A model generated the notes under the pieces. The model did not search any database. It saw only the letters and a list, made by a program, of their open reading frames with translations, and had not been told where the DNA came from. The position numbers and the translations under genes are program-made. A stretch of DNA of 64,000 nt. Origin: Amaranthus tricolor (Eukaryota; Streptophyta; Magnoliopsida; Caryophyllales; Amaranthaceae). Positions 48,985 through 61,815 of the stretch are shown here, piece after piece. The DNA lies in assembly GCF_026212465.1 (NCBI RefSeq), contig NC_080056.1:9504061-9568060 (forward strand), in the 5' to 3' direction. Position 1 is the first letter of the stretch. Each line of letters opens with the position of its first letter.

Positions 48985-50210
48985 GCGCACTAGACTAAGA
49001 TAGATAGCATAGGTGGAAGGTGAATCTCTGGAGTCCATCCCCGCCTTTATTGAGAAGAAAGAGAGATTACGGTTGGACATCCATCACAGCCGTGATGCTT
49101 ACCCGATTCGATCAAACCCATCCGTTTTTGCTTTCGATCCAGCAATTGATCCATAAGCACCAGTAAAAGCAAAAGCATATCCAAAAGCTGATACCAACAA
49201 CAGTGGAGTAGAGAAATACCTTCTCTAATAGAACAAGTGGCATATAGGGATGGCAATGGGTCAGACTCGGTTCGAATTATACATACTCCGACTTTGCTTC
49301 GGATTTTAGTCGAATTTTTTTTTTTCGGTCCACCTCCACTCGAAGTCGGATTATGCATACTCCAAGTTTGCCCCGACTTGGACTCTCGGACCTCCAACGG
49401 AGTCGGATTATTATCAAACTTTATCATTGTGATATTGTACTAATGATTTAAAGCATATGAAGTTAACAAAATATATTTTTCAAATACAATTTAACAAAAA
49501 AATATGTACTTTGAATTCAAGTTTAACATGAGAAATATTCCTAATACTACAATTTAACAAAATTTTCTCGCATTTTGATTCGGCATATTTTATTTCTCTT
49601 GATATGATTTGTCGTATTTTGATTGATTGATCTAAATAAAAATACCAAGTAGTTTTTCAAAATCGAAAATTACAATTAGTATGAGAGAGAGCTTGAATTA
49701 GTCACGTCTAGAGTTTTAAAGAAAACAAAATGTTGGGTTAAAAGTCAAATTTAAAGTGGGATTCCTTCAGGGTCGGAGTGTCGGATTTTTAATAAGGTCC
49801 AACTCCGGTCCGTCTCTAACTTGGATTCGGATCGTGAAGTCGGAGTTGGAGTCGGATAACCTTTTCCTCGGACTCGAATTGGATTATTTTCCTCGGATCG
49901 AGTCGGATTAGGGTCGAATTCGGACTGAATTGCCATCCTTAGTGGCTAATGATAATGAGAGCAATACCGATAGCACCAATAGCATCTCTTCCAGTTCCTT
50001 TACTAGCCAAGTATAGATGAGATAGACCTTTGAGGATGACTTTCGTTTTTCTTTTAGTTGAAGATTTTTCTATCAAAGGTAAAACTAAATAGAGATAGCG
50101 CATTTGGCTTCATTTCCTTGCTCAAGGTCCTTCTTTCGAAGCTTTATCGGGTGATGCTGTCTGATGATATCTCAAACCATTAGGTAGACCTGGGAACCAT
50201 CCTTATATAT
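48985..50210 (-). other. GC-richer, organelle-like insert split by MITE
   Basis: On either side of a hAT MITE, the DNA is GC-richer than its surroundings. On the minus strand it reads IGAIGIALIIIS (about 49945-49980) and then, past the MITE, FSTPLLLVSAFGYAFAFTGA (about 49150-49210). A stop lies between the two parts and both are short. It is absent from the left arm. Mitochondrial or plastid origin is a guess from composition. Confidence 0.3.
49245..49941. mobile_element. hAT-type MITE, 697 bp
   Basis: Left TIR tagggatggcaa, right (reverse complement) taaggatggcaa; flanks gtggcata (49237-49244) and gtggctaa (49942-49949), 6/8 identical at the 8-bp hAT length. The interior is full of ggagtcgga and tccgactc words in both orientations and has no transposase. 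It splits the organelle-like insert. Confidence 0.7.
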
Positions 50211-52400
50211 ATTGGACCACCTATTCTATTTTTTTACTATTCTCTCTAACCGTTGTTTTTATTCCTATAATTATTCTCGTTAATTATTTCTTTAATTCTT
50301 TATTCAAGCAATTATTCTTTTAATTACATAGTTGGTCTCTTAATTTTTTTAATTATTTATTTAGTTCTTTAATTATCAAATATTATAATTACATCTTCCT
50401 TCTTGAAGAAAATCACTAAGATGGTTAGTAAGGTGTCAAAATCAATAGGAGGATTAAGCTCCAAAGTAAAGGCTACTTCTACTCCGACGGGATCAATAAC
50501 ATTGTCAAACAGTAACTATGAGCAAAATTATCAAGAATGATACAATCAAAGATGAAATTGAAAATGAATTGGAACAAGCAATTGAAATTAATGACAAGGA
50601 AAAAAAAGAAAATAGGTCTCAAGAAACATCAACGAGATCATAATAACAATAAGGTCGTCAACAACAACAACGTGCAAAACGTGTCAATTAATATTGATTA
50701 GTTTAAGTAAAGACAACCTAGTCTGGCCATGCCCCCACAAAGTGGTAAAGTCATGTGGACTACTTTTCAAAAATTAAAACTGAAAATTTGGTAGTTTTTC
50801 TATGCATTTTTCGATCCAACTATTACTATAGATGCATAGGTCATATCCATAGTGATGTGGACAATTATGTAGAAACTTGCGGGAAGCTTTTAAGAGACTT
50901 TTATGATTTCTATGCAACTCTATACACCCCCGACTGTGATACGTCTAGGTGTGCTAGCGTCTTAAAACGTTGTACAAGGTTTCATCCACTCAAAGCTAGA
51001 ATAATTTAGTAGCCACGATAATATTTTTACATTTTCTTCATCCTTATCTCGTTCACATGTAGAAATATATAAGTAACTCAATTATCTACTAAAATCGCTT
51101 CCGAGGGTTATAATATATTCGAATGGTAGAAAGAAATCCATTAAATTTCCAATATTATGAAGAATTGCAAATGATATCCTTACCATTCGAACTTCTTTTG
51201 TTGAATCAGAGTATTCTTTTGATGAAGGTAAGAAAGTGCTTGAAGACAAAAGAACTCGCCTTCCTCCATATACTTACAAATATGTTTGCTAAAAAATTGG
51301 GATCAAGTGGTATACAGACAAACGGATCGAAGAACGATGGTGAATCAAAGTAATGATGATTCATGTTTGTTAATGGATATGTATGCATTATAGCGAGGAG
51401 GGGCAATGAGTACATCGTACCAAGAAGAAATTGATGATTAGGATTAAACACCATTTGACAAATACAATAAAAATGTATGACAAGAACTACTTATTGATTT
51501 CTTTAGAATACGTAGATAACTTAGTATTTCTTCAAAATAATAAGTTCAAGTCCTTTTTCTTCCCTATATTTAGTTAATCAGATGACTTTTTTTTTAAAAA
51601 AAATTAATTAATAGTTAAATTTGATTTCTTCATTTTATTAATTCTTTATTTGACAATTGACATACAATGAATTTACATTATACTCAACAAAGGTATGACA
51701 TGTATTGTTATAGTTATAAAATTAATAACTAAATTTGATGAACTCTTTGGTCACCCGTCTGACTTGTCCTGACTCGTCTGGAATTGCCCGTTTTAACTAC
51801 TTAGAAACGCCAAGAAACCACTTGAAACTAAAATCAAAATCGAAATTGTTCATGAGCAGTTCGAATCAAGCTCCACCATTGTGGGGTGAACCACAATTGA
51901 TCCAAATTGAATTCTGGCCATCACTAATTGTGAAAATCAACAGTAAATAATATGCTTAAAGCTAAAAAGTAGTGCTGCTAATAGTGAGATGTCTAATGCT
52001 TCTTTATTGCAGTACAAAGGGAAGGAAAAACATAAAAAGTAAACACTTAGCAGAAGATTTATCTAAAATCTCCTAAAGCAGCATGTTGCATTAAATGCAT
52101 GGAAGCAGTGTAAAAGTTCTACTACCGTATAAGCCACTTGTATGAAAAGGATAATGACATTACGTTTGGGACAAGGTGAAATTTGCATTTAATATCTAAC
52201 TTCATTGCCAATGAGAGGGCACCACGTCAAAAGCAATGAATGACTCTATTAAAGTTATAGGGTGGGCGACCATAGAAATACCTAACGGTGCACACAAAGG
52301 TCAACATGGACATTTCTTTACAATAGACGTTCTAAGACAATCATTAGCTACCACATCCATATTTTTCACCATCAAGTTACATTCAAACTTATTTAGCGCT

Positions 52401-53058
52401 ATTTATTCTTAGTGAAAAACAATATTGATAAGTGTAATTATTTGCACTTATTATTATGCCTATTTTGATACTCCTTTTACGAAGGTTAGACAATTTAGGA
52501 CATTTTAAGCTTATTTACTCTATGTTTTAGATTTATGAGTATATGGTAATTATTAAATTTGTGTAAAAGTGTCGCTAATACAAGTACAGGGTACTATGAA
52601 AAGGAAAATGTGGTGTCCCAAGAGCTAAAGAAAGCAAGAAAATGGTATATACTCCTTAGAATAAAGTATCCAATTAAAACTGAAGAATTTATTATACCTT
52701 GGAAAACAAGTACACCAAAAAGTGAGAATTCTGATCCCCAAAAAATATTTTCTAACTCAAACAAAAGAATCAAATCTTGATTTAAGGATGAAATTTTAAG
52801 AATCATTGTGCTTTTCAGTGAACAAATAAGCGTATACTCTTCAATGGTGAAAACCATTCAGTAAAGATGCTAAAATTAGCCAACATATACTTCACAAAAC
52901 AAGAAACTGTACAAGAACAGTCTGTGTTAATAATACATACCATATATATCAGCAATCTAATTCTGATAACCTAAACACAAACCAGTCTACAACCTGTGTT
53001 ACCTGCTAAAGGTATGACACAAATATGGCTACAATATGAGGGTATTGTTAAGCAAAAA
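52401..53058. other. 3' flank of NAC gene and spacer
   Basis: AT-rich. The part nearest 53059 should hold the NAC gene 3' UTR. Nothing else recognised. Confidence 0.5.
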
Positions 53059-56000
53059 TCAGCTCCATATCAAAAATACATTCTGACTTATCCACAGGCT
53101 TAAACAAGCCATTATAAACAACACAATTATAACTACCTTAACCATACGTACTGGTGTTGGCCTCTTGGACGAACTCAACTTTTGATCGGGTTCAAGTTTA
53201 GTCTCATCAGCACATTGTTTCTCATCAAATTCATCACTGAAAGTTGATTGCCGTTTCTGCTGCAGGCGAAGTCTCCTATGAGCAGTTCCCTGTTCAGGAA
53301 AATCTGAGGTACGAACCCCAGATTCTCGGATTCTGGGTCTTATCTGGACTCCTGTCCCAACAGCTTCACTTGCACTTGATCCTGGTTCGTCAGTATTTTC
53401 GCCAAGATCGTCTAGGCAGAGGGTATCGTCATGAGGAGGAATAGCACTACCCTCCAGGCAAACAGATTTCACACGAGGAGCAATGGTACTATCCTCAGTA
53501 ACTGTTGACTTTGGTTCTCTGTGTAGGCGAAGTCTTCTTGGTGCACTTCCTTGCTCGCTAAAATATGATTGCGGCAAGTGCCTTCCACGGGTCCTTATTT
53601 GGATTCCATTGTTTCCTACAAATTGAGTTCTGTCTTCAGCCTCCACAAAGCTTGCAGGAAGGGGTGGATTGTAATTTATTGCTTCTGGTATGTCCTGTGA
53701 GTTGCAGAATTGATTCAAAGACGCATCCGAGAAGACGTCACCATCATCCCAAAATTGATTTTGGAAAAGTTCTTTGTAGCCGTTTGGTTCATTATAATTC
53801 TTGTTACTAGGCATGCTGTTAACAAAGCCCGCATCATTCTGTACAAGAAAATAAGACATATTGTCATTACCCAAGCAAATTATAATCTACGTTGTACACT
53901 GTAACAGATCAGCCATGACCCGACCCAAGACTAGATAGTATGAACACTTCGAGTCTGCCCAAAATATTCCAAAGCTAATCTAAACATTACAAGACCAAGC
54001 AATCAGTGCTTAAACCAGGTTCATCAATGTTAATGAGTTTTAAAGCTATATCCGGTGAATGATTATAGGTAGTTACAAAGGTCTTTCCTACCTGCTGTTG
54101 GGCTATTTCAACATCAGACTCACTACACGATCCACTCTCCTTCATAGAGGTATTCTTCCACAAGTCACTTTCAACTATCACAGCCCCTTGATGTCCAGCT
54201 TCCTTGCAATTGGGAGCATCTGAATGAATAAGAATGGAATCAAGAAAGTGAGAAATAGGATCCCGGCCATTGATGTACTGTATGTGCAATCCATTCTGAC
54301 CATCATCCATTTGTGAAGTGAAAATGTCATCCATGCAACCAGGTCCTTCGTTCTCGTGCATTGAGTTGATATTGAAGTAGAGCTCGGAAAAATCATCACC
54401 ATAAAAGGAGTCCACCTGACAAACAAAACAAAATGTGTCAACAAAGAGGAATAGAAGACACCAAAATTGCTAATCCCGAAATAAATACAGATTGTAAGAA
54501 AAAACTTGATTAGTAATTAGTTTACTCACACCAGGCGTCATTACTTCGTTCAACATAGGACGATCAGGAAATGCAGTATCAGTTGTTAAACTCTCAGGAG
54601 TTTTGACAGCACAATTTTGAGATACACTTCGTTGCTCTACACTTTGCTCAACGGACAATGGAGAAGCCTGGATAACCGCTGCTTCTGACCGAATGTCTTC
54701 TTGTGTGATGCTCGTTGGATTAGGAGAGTCAATGTTTGTTTCAACTTCATCGATGTGGGAACCATCATCATTATCATCAGGTTTCGGATCGTCAACTTTC
54801 TTGAATAAGCGGCAAAGAACAAAGGCTGCCTGAGAAGGAAAATATTTAAATAGTTATGAGGAATGCATATGAAAAGTTGAACATCAGTAAGTCTAAAATG
54901 CAGTATCTGAAGAGTAAAACATTCAATTGTAAATATACCCAGATCCTCATCAAAGAAGACATGACATTTGTCTTGTTCATCCATCTATCATTTTCTAAAA
55001 CAACATCAGGTTATCCAAGTATGGTATCTTCAAATAATCATAGAGATGTGCTAGCTCGCACACAATCCCACGAAGAAGGCAAAGACAGAGCAATAGAATG
55101 AGAATTTCAAAAACAAAAAGAACAGACAGGGAGGATAACGCAGCTTATACAAGGTCAAGATTTTGATCACTCGTCCTGTATTAAAGTATTAAACTTCATT
55201 TTCTTATAAATTACTATACAATTGTGTAATACATTACCGAGTAATTGCTTTTATTACATCATGACTTCTAAAACTAATTAGTCTTCCGTCTTTCAGAACT
55301 CCCATCTTTTCCCTCATATTACAATCGAGGGGAAAACTGTAACGCCAACAATAAGAAAACAATCGTGAAAATGTAGGTATGAGAATCAGTGTGGCAAGTA
55401 CTAGTTATATCAGATTAACACCGCGGAATTTCCATGGGACAAGCAAGTGTTCAAAGCTAAAATTGTACCTCCAACACGAATTTTACAGGTCCACGCACAC
55501 ATGCAGATACACATATATCAAAAGATTACAATAAGCATAGTCTATTATTCCATATATGACTCTAACAAGAGGCCCCATACACAAGCATCAAAACCCCTAA
55601 AGCTGAATAGGACACCAGACGAAGTGAATAAAACATGAATCAGAAATGCAGGTGATCTTAAATATACCTGGCCGGGGTGTGAGCCATCGAGCTCTGGTTG
55701 TGTAGCACGATACTCATGGATAACCCAGGGGGTACGCTGCCCCTTAGGAGCTCGTCCGGTATAAAAGACAAGAGTCTTTTTCATACCAATTATCCCCATT
55801 TTTCTTGACTTGATGGTCCTGTCTTTACCAGTGGCTTTCCAATATCCAGCTTCAGTAGCTCGATTCGACCTATTACCATTGGGGTACTTCTGATCACGAG
55901 GACAAAAGAAAAACCATTCAAGATCATTTGTCTTGATAGCCGACAAAGCTGGATCACAACACCAACAATAAATACGACAATCAGAAAATTACTAACAAAC

Positions 56001-56730
56001 AAACTCAAAATACAATAAAATAGAATTAAAAACACATCAAAATTAAAGCATTTGACTGCCATTTGTTCCATTATACATATACCCATGATCAAGTAGATAA
56101 ATTGGTCAGAATCAAATTTTGAGATTGACTGAATACTATAGAAGTCAATCAAGAACAAGCACTAAAATATAATAGCGATTATGGAACTATATGAATATGA
56201 TTTAGGCTCATCACAAGTATATTCATCCTTGATCAACAAGTAAGAAAAAATCAAAATCCACAGCAATTTACCAAAATTTAAAACAAATTAAGTCAAGTCA
56301 ACTAACAGCAATAACCATAGTCGAAGAGCCCTAATTCCCCATTCTACGTATTACCCCAATTAACAAAAAGGCTAGAAATCATAAAAAAAACACACAACAG
56401 CATCCAATAATAGATTTTACCAATCCAAAAGCATCAAACCCTCAACATTACTTGAATACCCACTAATATTAACCCACTATTTACTAAATTACTTGAAAAA
56501 GCAAAGCAGAGATAAAGAACTAAAAAAAAATCAAAATCAATAAAGAAAAAACTTTTACCAGGTAGATCCCAAGGTTCAACCCTGCAAATATCAACTTCTC
56601 GAATACAAGCAACTTCACCTTGTTTACCATTGATCTTAAGCCTAAGATAATGATCGATAAGTTCAATATCTGTAGGCCTAAACCGAAATCCAAGAGGTAA
56701 ACTCTCGAAAGGGGTAGCTAAAGAACCCAT
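53059..56730 (-). CDS. Membrane-tethered NAC transcription factor (NTL type)
   Basis: Exons 56559-56730, 55668-55948, 54530-54829, 54092-54415 and 53059-53838 join in frame to 618 residues. The NAC domain spans about residues 11-162: [11 protein letters not shown], then [10 protein letters not shown], the DNA-contact block [20 protein letters not shown], and FVLCRLFKK. The long acidic middle region is likely transcription-activating. Two related basic motifs, near [14 protein letters not shown] and [14 protein letters not shown], are each preceded by an IQIR/VQIR word, a repeat typical of NTLs. A C-terminal transmembrane helix (about 592-614, [16 protein letters not shown]) anchors the protein. 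By family knowledge, stress-triggered proteolysis releases the NAC domain to the nucleus. The start at 56730 ([15 protein letters not shown]) was chosen over an in-frame ATG at 56763 on family similarity. TDIEL replaces the common TDEEL. Confidence 0.95.
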
Positions 56731-57060
56731 ATAAATTTTTGCTCCTTCAAATAACAGATTCAAACTTTACCAAATAATTCAACTAAAGATGACGATAAAA
56801 CATTGAAATTATAAATAAAGGAATAAATGGGAAAATTAATTTATGGGTTTTTTAAATTTTGCTGTTTTTTTGAATGGCTTTTTTTTAGGTTTTATAGATT
56901 TTGTATCTTTTTAAGTGATTCAGTAGCAGAAAAATTCTGAGTATCAAAATGAAGAGGAAAGAGCTGAGTAAGAGAGAGAGAGAAAGAGGGTTTGCTTACA
57001 CAGGTGAATAAAGAGAAAGCTAGAGAGAGAAAAAATGGGGCATTATAATTTTATAGATGA
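56731..57060 (-). promoter_or_regulatory. NAC gene 5' UTR/promoter with GA repeats
   Basis: Plus-strand agagagagagag tracts at about 56970-57035 read as (CT)n in the gene direction, a common feature of plant 5' UTRs and core promoters. Confidence 0.4.
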
Positions 57061-58451
57061 AATTATAATCCCGCGTTAAAAAATGGCCGCGTGAAATTAT
57101 ATGCGAAATTCTGTTTTTGCCCCTAATAATTTCGTATATAATTAGTATAACTAGGGGCAAAAATAGAATTTGTGCATTTGTGCAAGAAAATAAGGGTAGA
57201 TTTTAAATTAGGAAAAATTGATATTAATAATCTAATTTTTTGTTCATTTGCTTTGAATAATTACACCATTACATTATTTTCTAATAGTATGATATGTTGT
57301 TGGCAAACTTATCATAATGGTTAGATTATTAGAAAATAATCTAAAGGTGAGATTATTCACAATGAATGAGTAAAATGTTAGATTATTAATGTCAATTTTT
57401 TTAAAAATTATTATTATTATTTTATGAATAAAATATCTCTTAAATTATTTAGAGAAGTAGTTTAGAAACAAACTCACGAACTCCACTGTTAAGAATTTGT
57501 AGTCAGAAAATTTAAGAATAAGTAAGCATAAATTACCTTGAATTTTGATATTCTCGCTACAAATTTTTTTTAATATCAAATCAATGAATAGTACTAACTT
57601 TAAAATGAGTTTACAATCAGCATTTATTTTTAGCTATTACATGTAAAATATGATCATCATTATCATACTCAATATATCCCGTTTATAAAAAACTATGGTC
57701 AGGGTCTGAGAAGGGAAGAAAAAAGGCAACTCATACCCGTGAAGGAGAGTGCAGTCAAAGAATCCCTTGACTCAAGAAAGACCCATTACATGTAAAACAA
57801 GTTATATTATTAATACCAACTTTAAGGTGAGTTTCCACCAACATCTATTTTCGCCCATTACCGTAAAATAGGTTAAATTCTCCAAGAAAAAATAAATTAT
57901 TTTAAATTAAAAAACTAAACCTCACTCAGCGCTATTTAAATTGCTATTTATCCAACAATGACATTTTTTTAGAAGTAGTATTTTAACCTCATTTCATTAG
58001 TTACAATTAGTAAAACTGATACGCTGAACACACTCAAAAAGGCTTGGCTAGTCATTAATAAAATGATAAATTTCCTCCGTTTTGAAATATTTGTTACATT
58101 ATGGTTATTGGGCACTATTCATTGTTCAAGCTTATTTTATTATTGTGGATAATATGTAAGAAAACATATAGTCAAGTGAGATCTTGTTTGAATCATTTAA
58201 TCATTTACTTTCGTAATATTAACTTTCTATAATTTTTAGATTTGCATAGTTTAATATATAAATGAGCAAATTATTGATTTTCATTGCATAAATAGTCAAA
58301 TGTAACAAGTTGAACAGAGAAAGTAGTAATAACTAATTTCTTTGTCTCATCAAATTTACACTATATATATTTGTTAGGAAGATCAAGAAAAAAAGAGAAA
58401 AATAAAGTACTTTCAAAATAGTGAGAGAAATGTGTGGATTTGACTAAAAAT

Positions 58452-59230
58452 AAGTTAAATTTATGAATGAAAATTAAAAGTTTAATATAAGATATAGTAA
58501 AAAATAAAAATTGGATAAATTTAAAGTACATATTAAAAAGAAAGATTGAACAAATTTGATGAGATAAATTATATTACATGAAATGAGGATGTATAGGTAC
58601 GATTATTTAAGAAAGTAGAAAATTATTCTTATATGTTCGGTGTTCTCATTATATAGGAGGGCTTTTGAAATTTTATTTCGTCTTTAATTTTTCTTAATTT
58701 ATTTATTTTAATACGTAGTATATTTTTTTGATTATTCGCAACTAAGCGTTTTTATTTACTATTTTCTACCATGAAACATGCCTTATATTTAGATTAAATA
58801 ACTCAATAATAGAAACTTTAAGCTTATAAACTTTATATTTAAAGTTAAATTTATGAATGAAAATTAAGAAGTTAATATAAAATATAATAAAAAATAAAAA
58901 TTGGATAAATTTAAAGTACATATTAAAAAGAAAGATTGAATAAATTTGATGAAATAAATTATATTACATGAGATGAGGATGTATAGGTACGATTATTTAA
59001 GAAAGTAGTAAATTATTTTTATATGTTCGGTGTTCTCATTATATAGGAGGGCTTTTGAAATTTTATTTTATCTTTAATTTTCTTAATTTATTTATTTTAA
59101 TACGTAGTATATTTTTTTGATTATTCGCAACTAAGCGTTTTTATTTACTATTTCCTACCATGAGACATGTTTTATATTTAGATTAAATAACCAATAATAG
59201 AAACTTTAAGCTTATGAACTTTATATTTAA
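58452..59230. repeat. Tandem duplication, period 390 bp, two copies
   Basis: Copy 1 (58452-58841) and copy 2 (58842-~59230) both begin aagttaaatttatgaatga and share long runs such as gtacatattaaaaagaaaga and gttcggtgttctcattatat, with scattered substitutions and short indels. No coding content. Confidence 0.9.
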
Positions 59231-59439
59231 AGGTCTTCTCACCGTGAAATGGTCTCATACAAAATATGCCGTATAAATTTTAACGAAGCGTTATGAGGAA
59301 GATTTAAGAAGTCAGCAGACCAATGAGATACTGACAAGTAGGACAAATGGAATTACAAAGGCAGGCCCGTTAATTTAATGTCGTGGCGCTTTGAGAAAGG
59401 TACAACTGTACAAGTATTTCTTTACATTTCATTTTCAAC

Positions 59440-59995
59440 TGTAGAGCTGAACCAAATGACACTCATTTGAAATCGACCTAATGACTTGAATGAACACCTT
59501 CAATCATATTCCAATCACAAACAATTTCAACTTGAATAATTTGTATAATAAAAATAATGTTCAACCGATATAAACTCAACTAAATTGGATTTTAACCGAC
59601 CGAAATCCTAATTGAATGCCCAATTAAAAAACGATATAATCGACCCGGAGTCAATCAGAGAATCCAAAATAACTCGACTTGATGGTAACCTAAAACGAAA
59701 AATGACTCGACCCATAGTCTAACCAAACTCGATTCGACCTGCAGTATAACCGTTCTACATTCGAACTGTATCAACTGAACCCGATACAAATCCAAACCGA
59801 AGTTGCCCCGATCCAAAACTGAAACCGACCCACTGTGGTATTAACCCGATAAAAACTCGTACCCGATCAGACCCATAACCGAATCGACCTGATTCAAAGC
59901 TTTAATTACCAAAAAATTTGAACCCGAAAATATCCAAACCCGATAGAATCCGACCCAAAACCCGACTGAGTAACCAAATGAACAGCATTAGTGGT
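59440..59995. mobile_element. Possible hAT MITE with cgaccc/ccgaaa repeats
   Basis: Ends tagagctgaaccaaatgaca and (reverse complement) taatgctgttcatttggtta are weakly inverted. The interior is a GC-richer block of repeated cgacc, aacccgat and accgaa words, like the interiors of the other hAT MITEs here. Borders and target duplication are not certain. Confidence 0.4.
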
Positions 59996-61244
59996 GGGAC
60001 CTTCCGAGAAAGGAGATGGCGAGTGTTAGTGAGGTCGATTAGTTGATTTGATATTTCTCTGTAATTTTGTGGGATTTAAAGCACTTGCACTACGTTATCG
60101 TATCCATATCGTGTTCTCATACACACCACCGGTCCGTCCCAAAAGCTTTGTCTAAAACACCAAACTAAATTAGATATGAGTTATCATTTTTCTTTTCTTT
60201 CTAAATGAAGGAATACATTGAATATGTTGATGATGATTTCATTTGTTTTCTTATATTTGTTATATTGACCATTTACGCAATACCATGTGTTAATTTGACT
60301 ATTTATATATTAAATTATGTTTGATTAAAATTTATGAAAAGTTAATAGCATGAAAACGTACGATTAGACGATTCAAACAAGATCCTATTTGATTGTATTT
60401 TTTGTTATACATTAATCGCAATACATAAAATAAACTTGAACGATGAATAGTGTCAATAACCGTAACGTAGCAAGTATTATAGAATGGAGGAAGTATTATT
60501 GTCTTTGTTACTCTCGAATAACATTATTTGACTTAAAAAACTCTCAATATTTTAGTTAAATGGAGCTATTTAATTCAAAGGGATAGACGAAATATATTTC
60601 ATTTAATGTTTTAGTTTTAATTAGATTTAATTTTTTATTTTATAAATGTAATTCTTGCTTTTTATTTTGAATGTTACATTTGAAATATTCTATATAAGGA
60701 TTGAGAAATCTAAATATGGTTTTTCATTGATACATAAAAATTAAAATATTCTCATGTGACATTTTATTAGATTCGTCTAAATTTAAATATATTTTTATTA
60801 AGTGTATTTATTTATAGATAATAACATACGATTTATAGTTGAAAATAATGCAACAAGTCAACCAACATTGTAAAATAAAGGGGTATGTTACTTTAACACC
60901 CTTGAAAATCTGAACCCTTAAACAAAATCATAATCGTAAATAATAAGAGAAATTCAGGTGGTGCTATAAACACTAAAATAAAACTAATTTATACTGCTAA
61001 AGGAATAATATATGATGATTTAAAAATAAGGTGAATATGAAATTTGGCAGCTTTGCCTTGAAAATTGAGATATTAAATTATGATAAGCATGATACGACAA
61101 AAATATAAAATAAAAGGCACTATCAGCCTCACAAAAGCCATGGCGGAATAATCATTGCATGTTCCGCTGTCGACATATTAAGCATGGATTGTGGTTCAAA
61201 TATAAATACTTGAATTTGAAAAATAAACTATTTAAATCATAAAA

Positions 61245-61534
61245 ACCATAAAAACAATGCAACAAAATTAACTTATGTAATATGAATTTTAAATTCCCCA
61301 CTAAAAACATATACAACAAACTAGGTTGCACAAAAAAGTTGAAATCTTTTATAATTATTGTAAAATATGACGAATGCGCTCATATTTCCGGTATGCAATG
61401 CAAAAAAGACTCCAATGCACATTAGTTTATATATAATTTTCCTGCTGTTCAACATAAGATCGAATATTATTTGTATCGTAGCCTGTAAGAGGACCATCAT
61501 AGAAAAAGTCATGGTCAAGAAAACAAAGCATACA
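61245..61534 (-). repeat. Decayed repeat related to 27105-27350
   Basis: Minus-strand open frame (61321-61611) reads as a hydrophobic peptide (TMTFSMMVLLQATIQIIFDL, GVFFALHTGNMSAFVIFY). The same segment is present, frame-broken, at 27.1 kb. Homology stops where a CACTA end begins. It may be a decayed membrane-protein exon or unknown TE. Not called as a gene. Confidence 0.4.
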
Positions 61535-61815
61535 CTAGTACAAGAAAAAGAAAATTTGTAACCCCTATTTATAACATTTATAATAACTAGAGATACTACT
61601 ATTTGTATCATTTGTTTAAAACAAAAAAAACATATAATACTTATTTATATTTTTTTGTTTCATCAAGCGATGCCAATAAATATTATTTGTCTCTTTTATT
61701 AAAAATAAATGACAGAAATAAAAATTAATTTTATCGTTTGTCAAAACGAAAAATACAAATAGGAATTATTTGTATCATTTGTTAAAATACTTGATACAAA
61801 TAGTGTTTTCCAAGT
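61535..61815. mobile_element. CACTA transposon end
   Basis: cactagtacaagaaaaag at 61535 is a classical CACTA terminus. It is followed by subterminal repeats tatttgtatcatttgtt (about 61600 and 61765) and inverted tgatacaaatag, the expected transposase-binding layout. The opposite end was not found, so this is a fragment, or the element ends near 61810 in a degraded tgatacaaatagtg. Confidence 0.55.

Larger units (their letters stand above)
48780..52400 (+). mobile_element. Right inverted arm: degraded hAT element copy
   Basis: Reverse-complement partner of 40240-42640. Plus-strand transposase remnants are clearer here. 50755-51009 has a Leu/Phe-rich stretch (KLLRDFYDFYATLY) like the region before the hAT dimerisation domain. 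Around 51123-51295, NPLNFQYYEEL and, in another frame, SFVESEYSFDEGKKVLEDKR and TRLPP match the C-terminal hATC domain, with frameshifts between. The arm is ~1.2 kb longer than the left one, which the insert at about 48985-50210 accounts for. Confidence 0.6.
57061..61244. other. Gene-free, repeat-rich intergenic region
   Basis: Holds a Stowaway-like unit (about 58075-58330, cctccgttttgaaatatttg against its inverse), a 390-bp tandem duplication (58452-59230), a gagacc-type MITE copy (59231-59262) and a Cys/Arg-codon-like cgaccc-rich block (59440-59995) that may be a hAT MITE. No supported ORF. Confidence 0.5.

Noticed and set aside
53244..53904. Plus-strand frames across the last NAC exon
   Set aside because: Antisense shadows of a well-supported exon.
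61321..61611. 96-residue hydrophobic frame as a gene
   Set aside because: It runs through the junction with a CACTA terminus, and a related copy at 27.1 kb is frame-broken.
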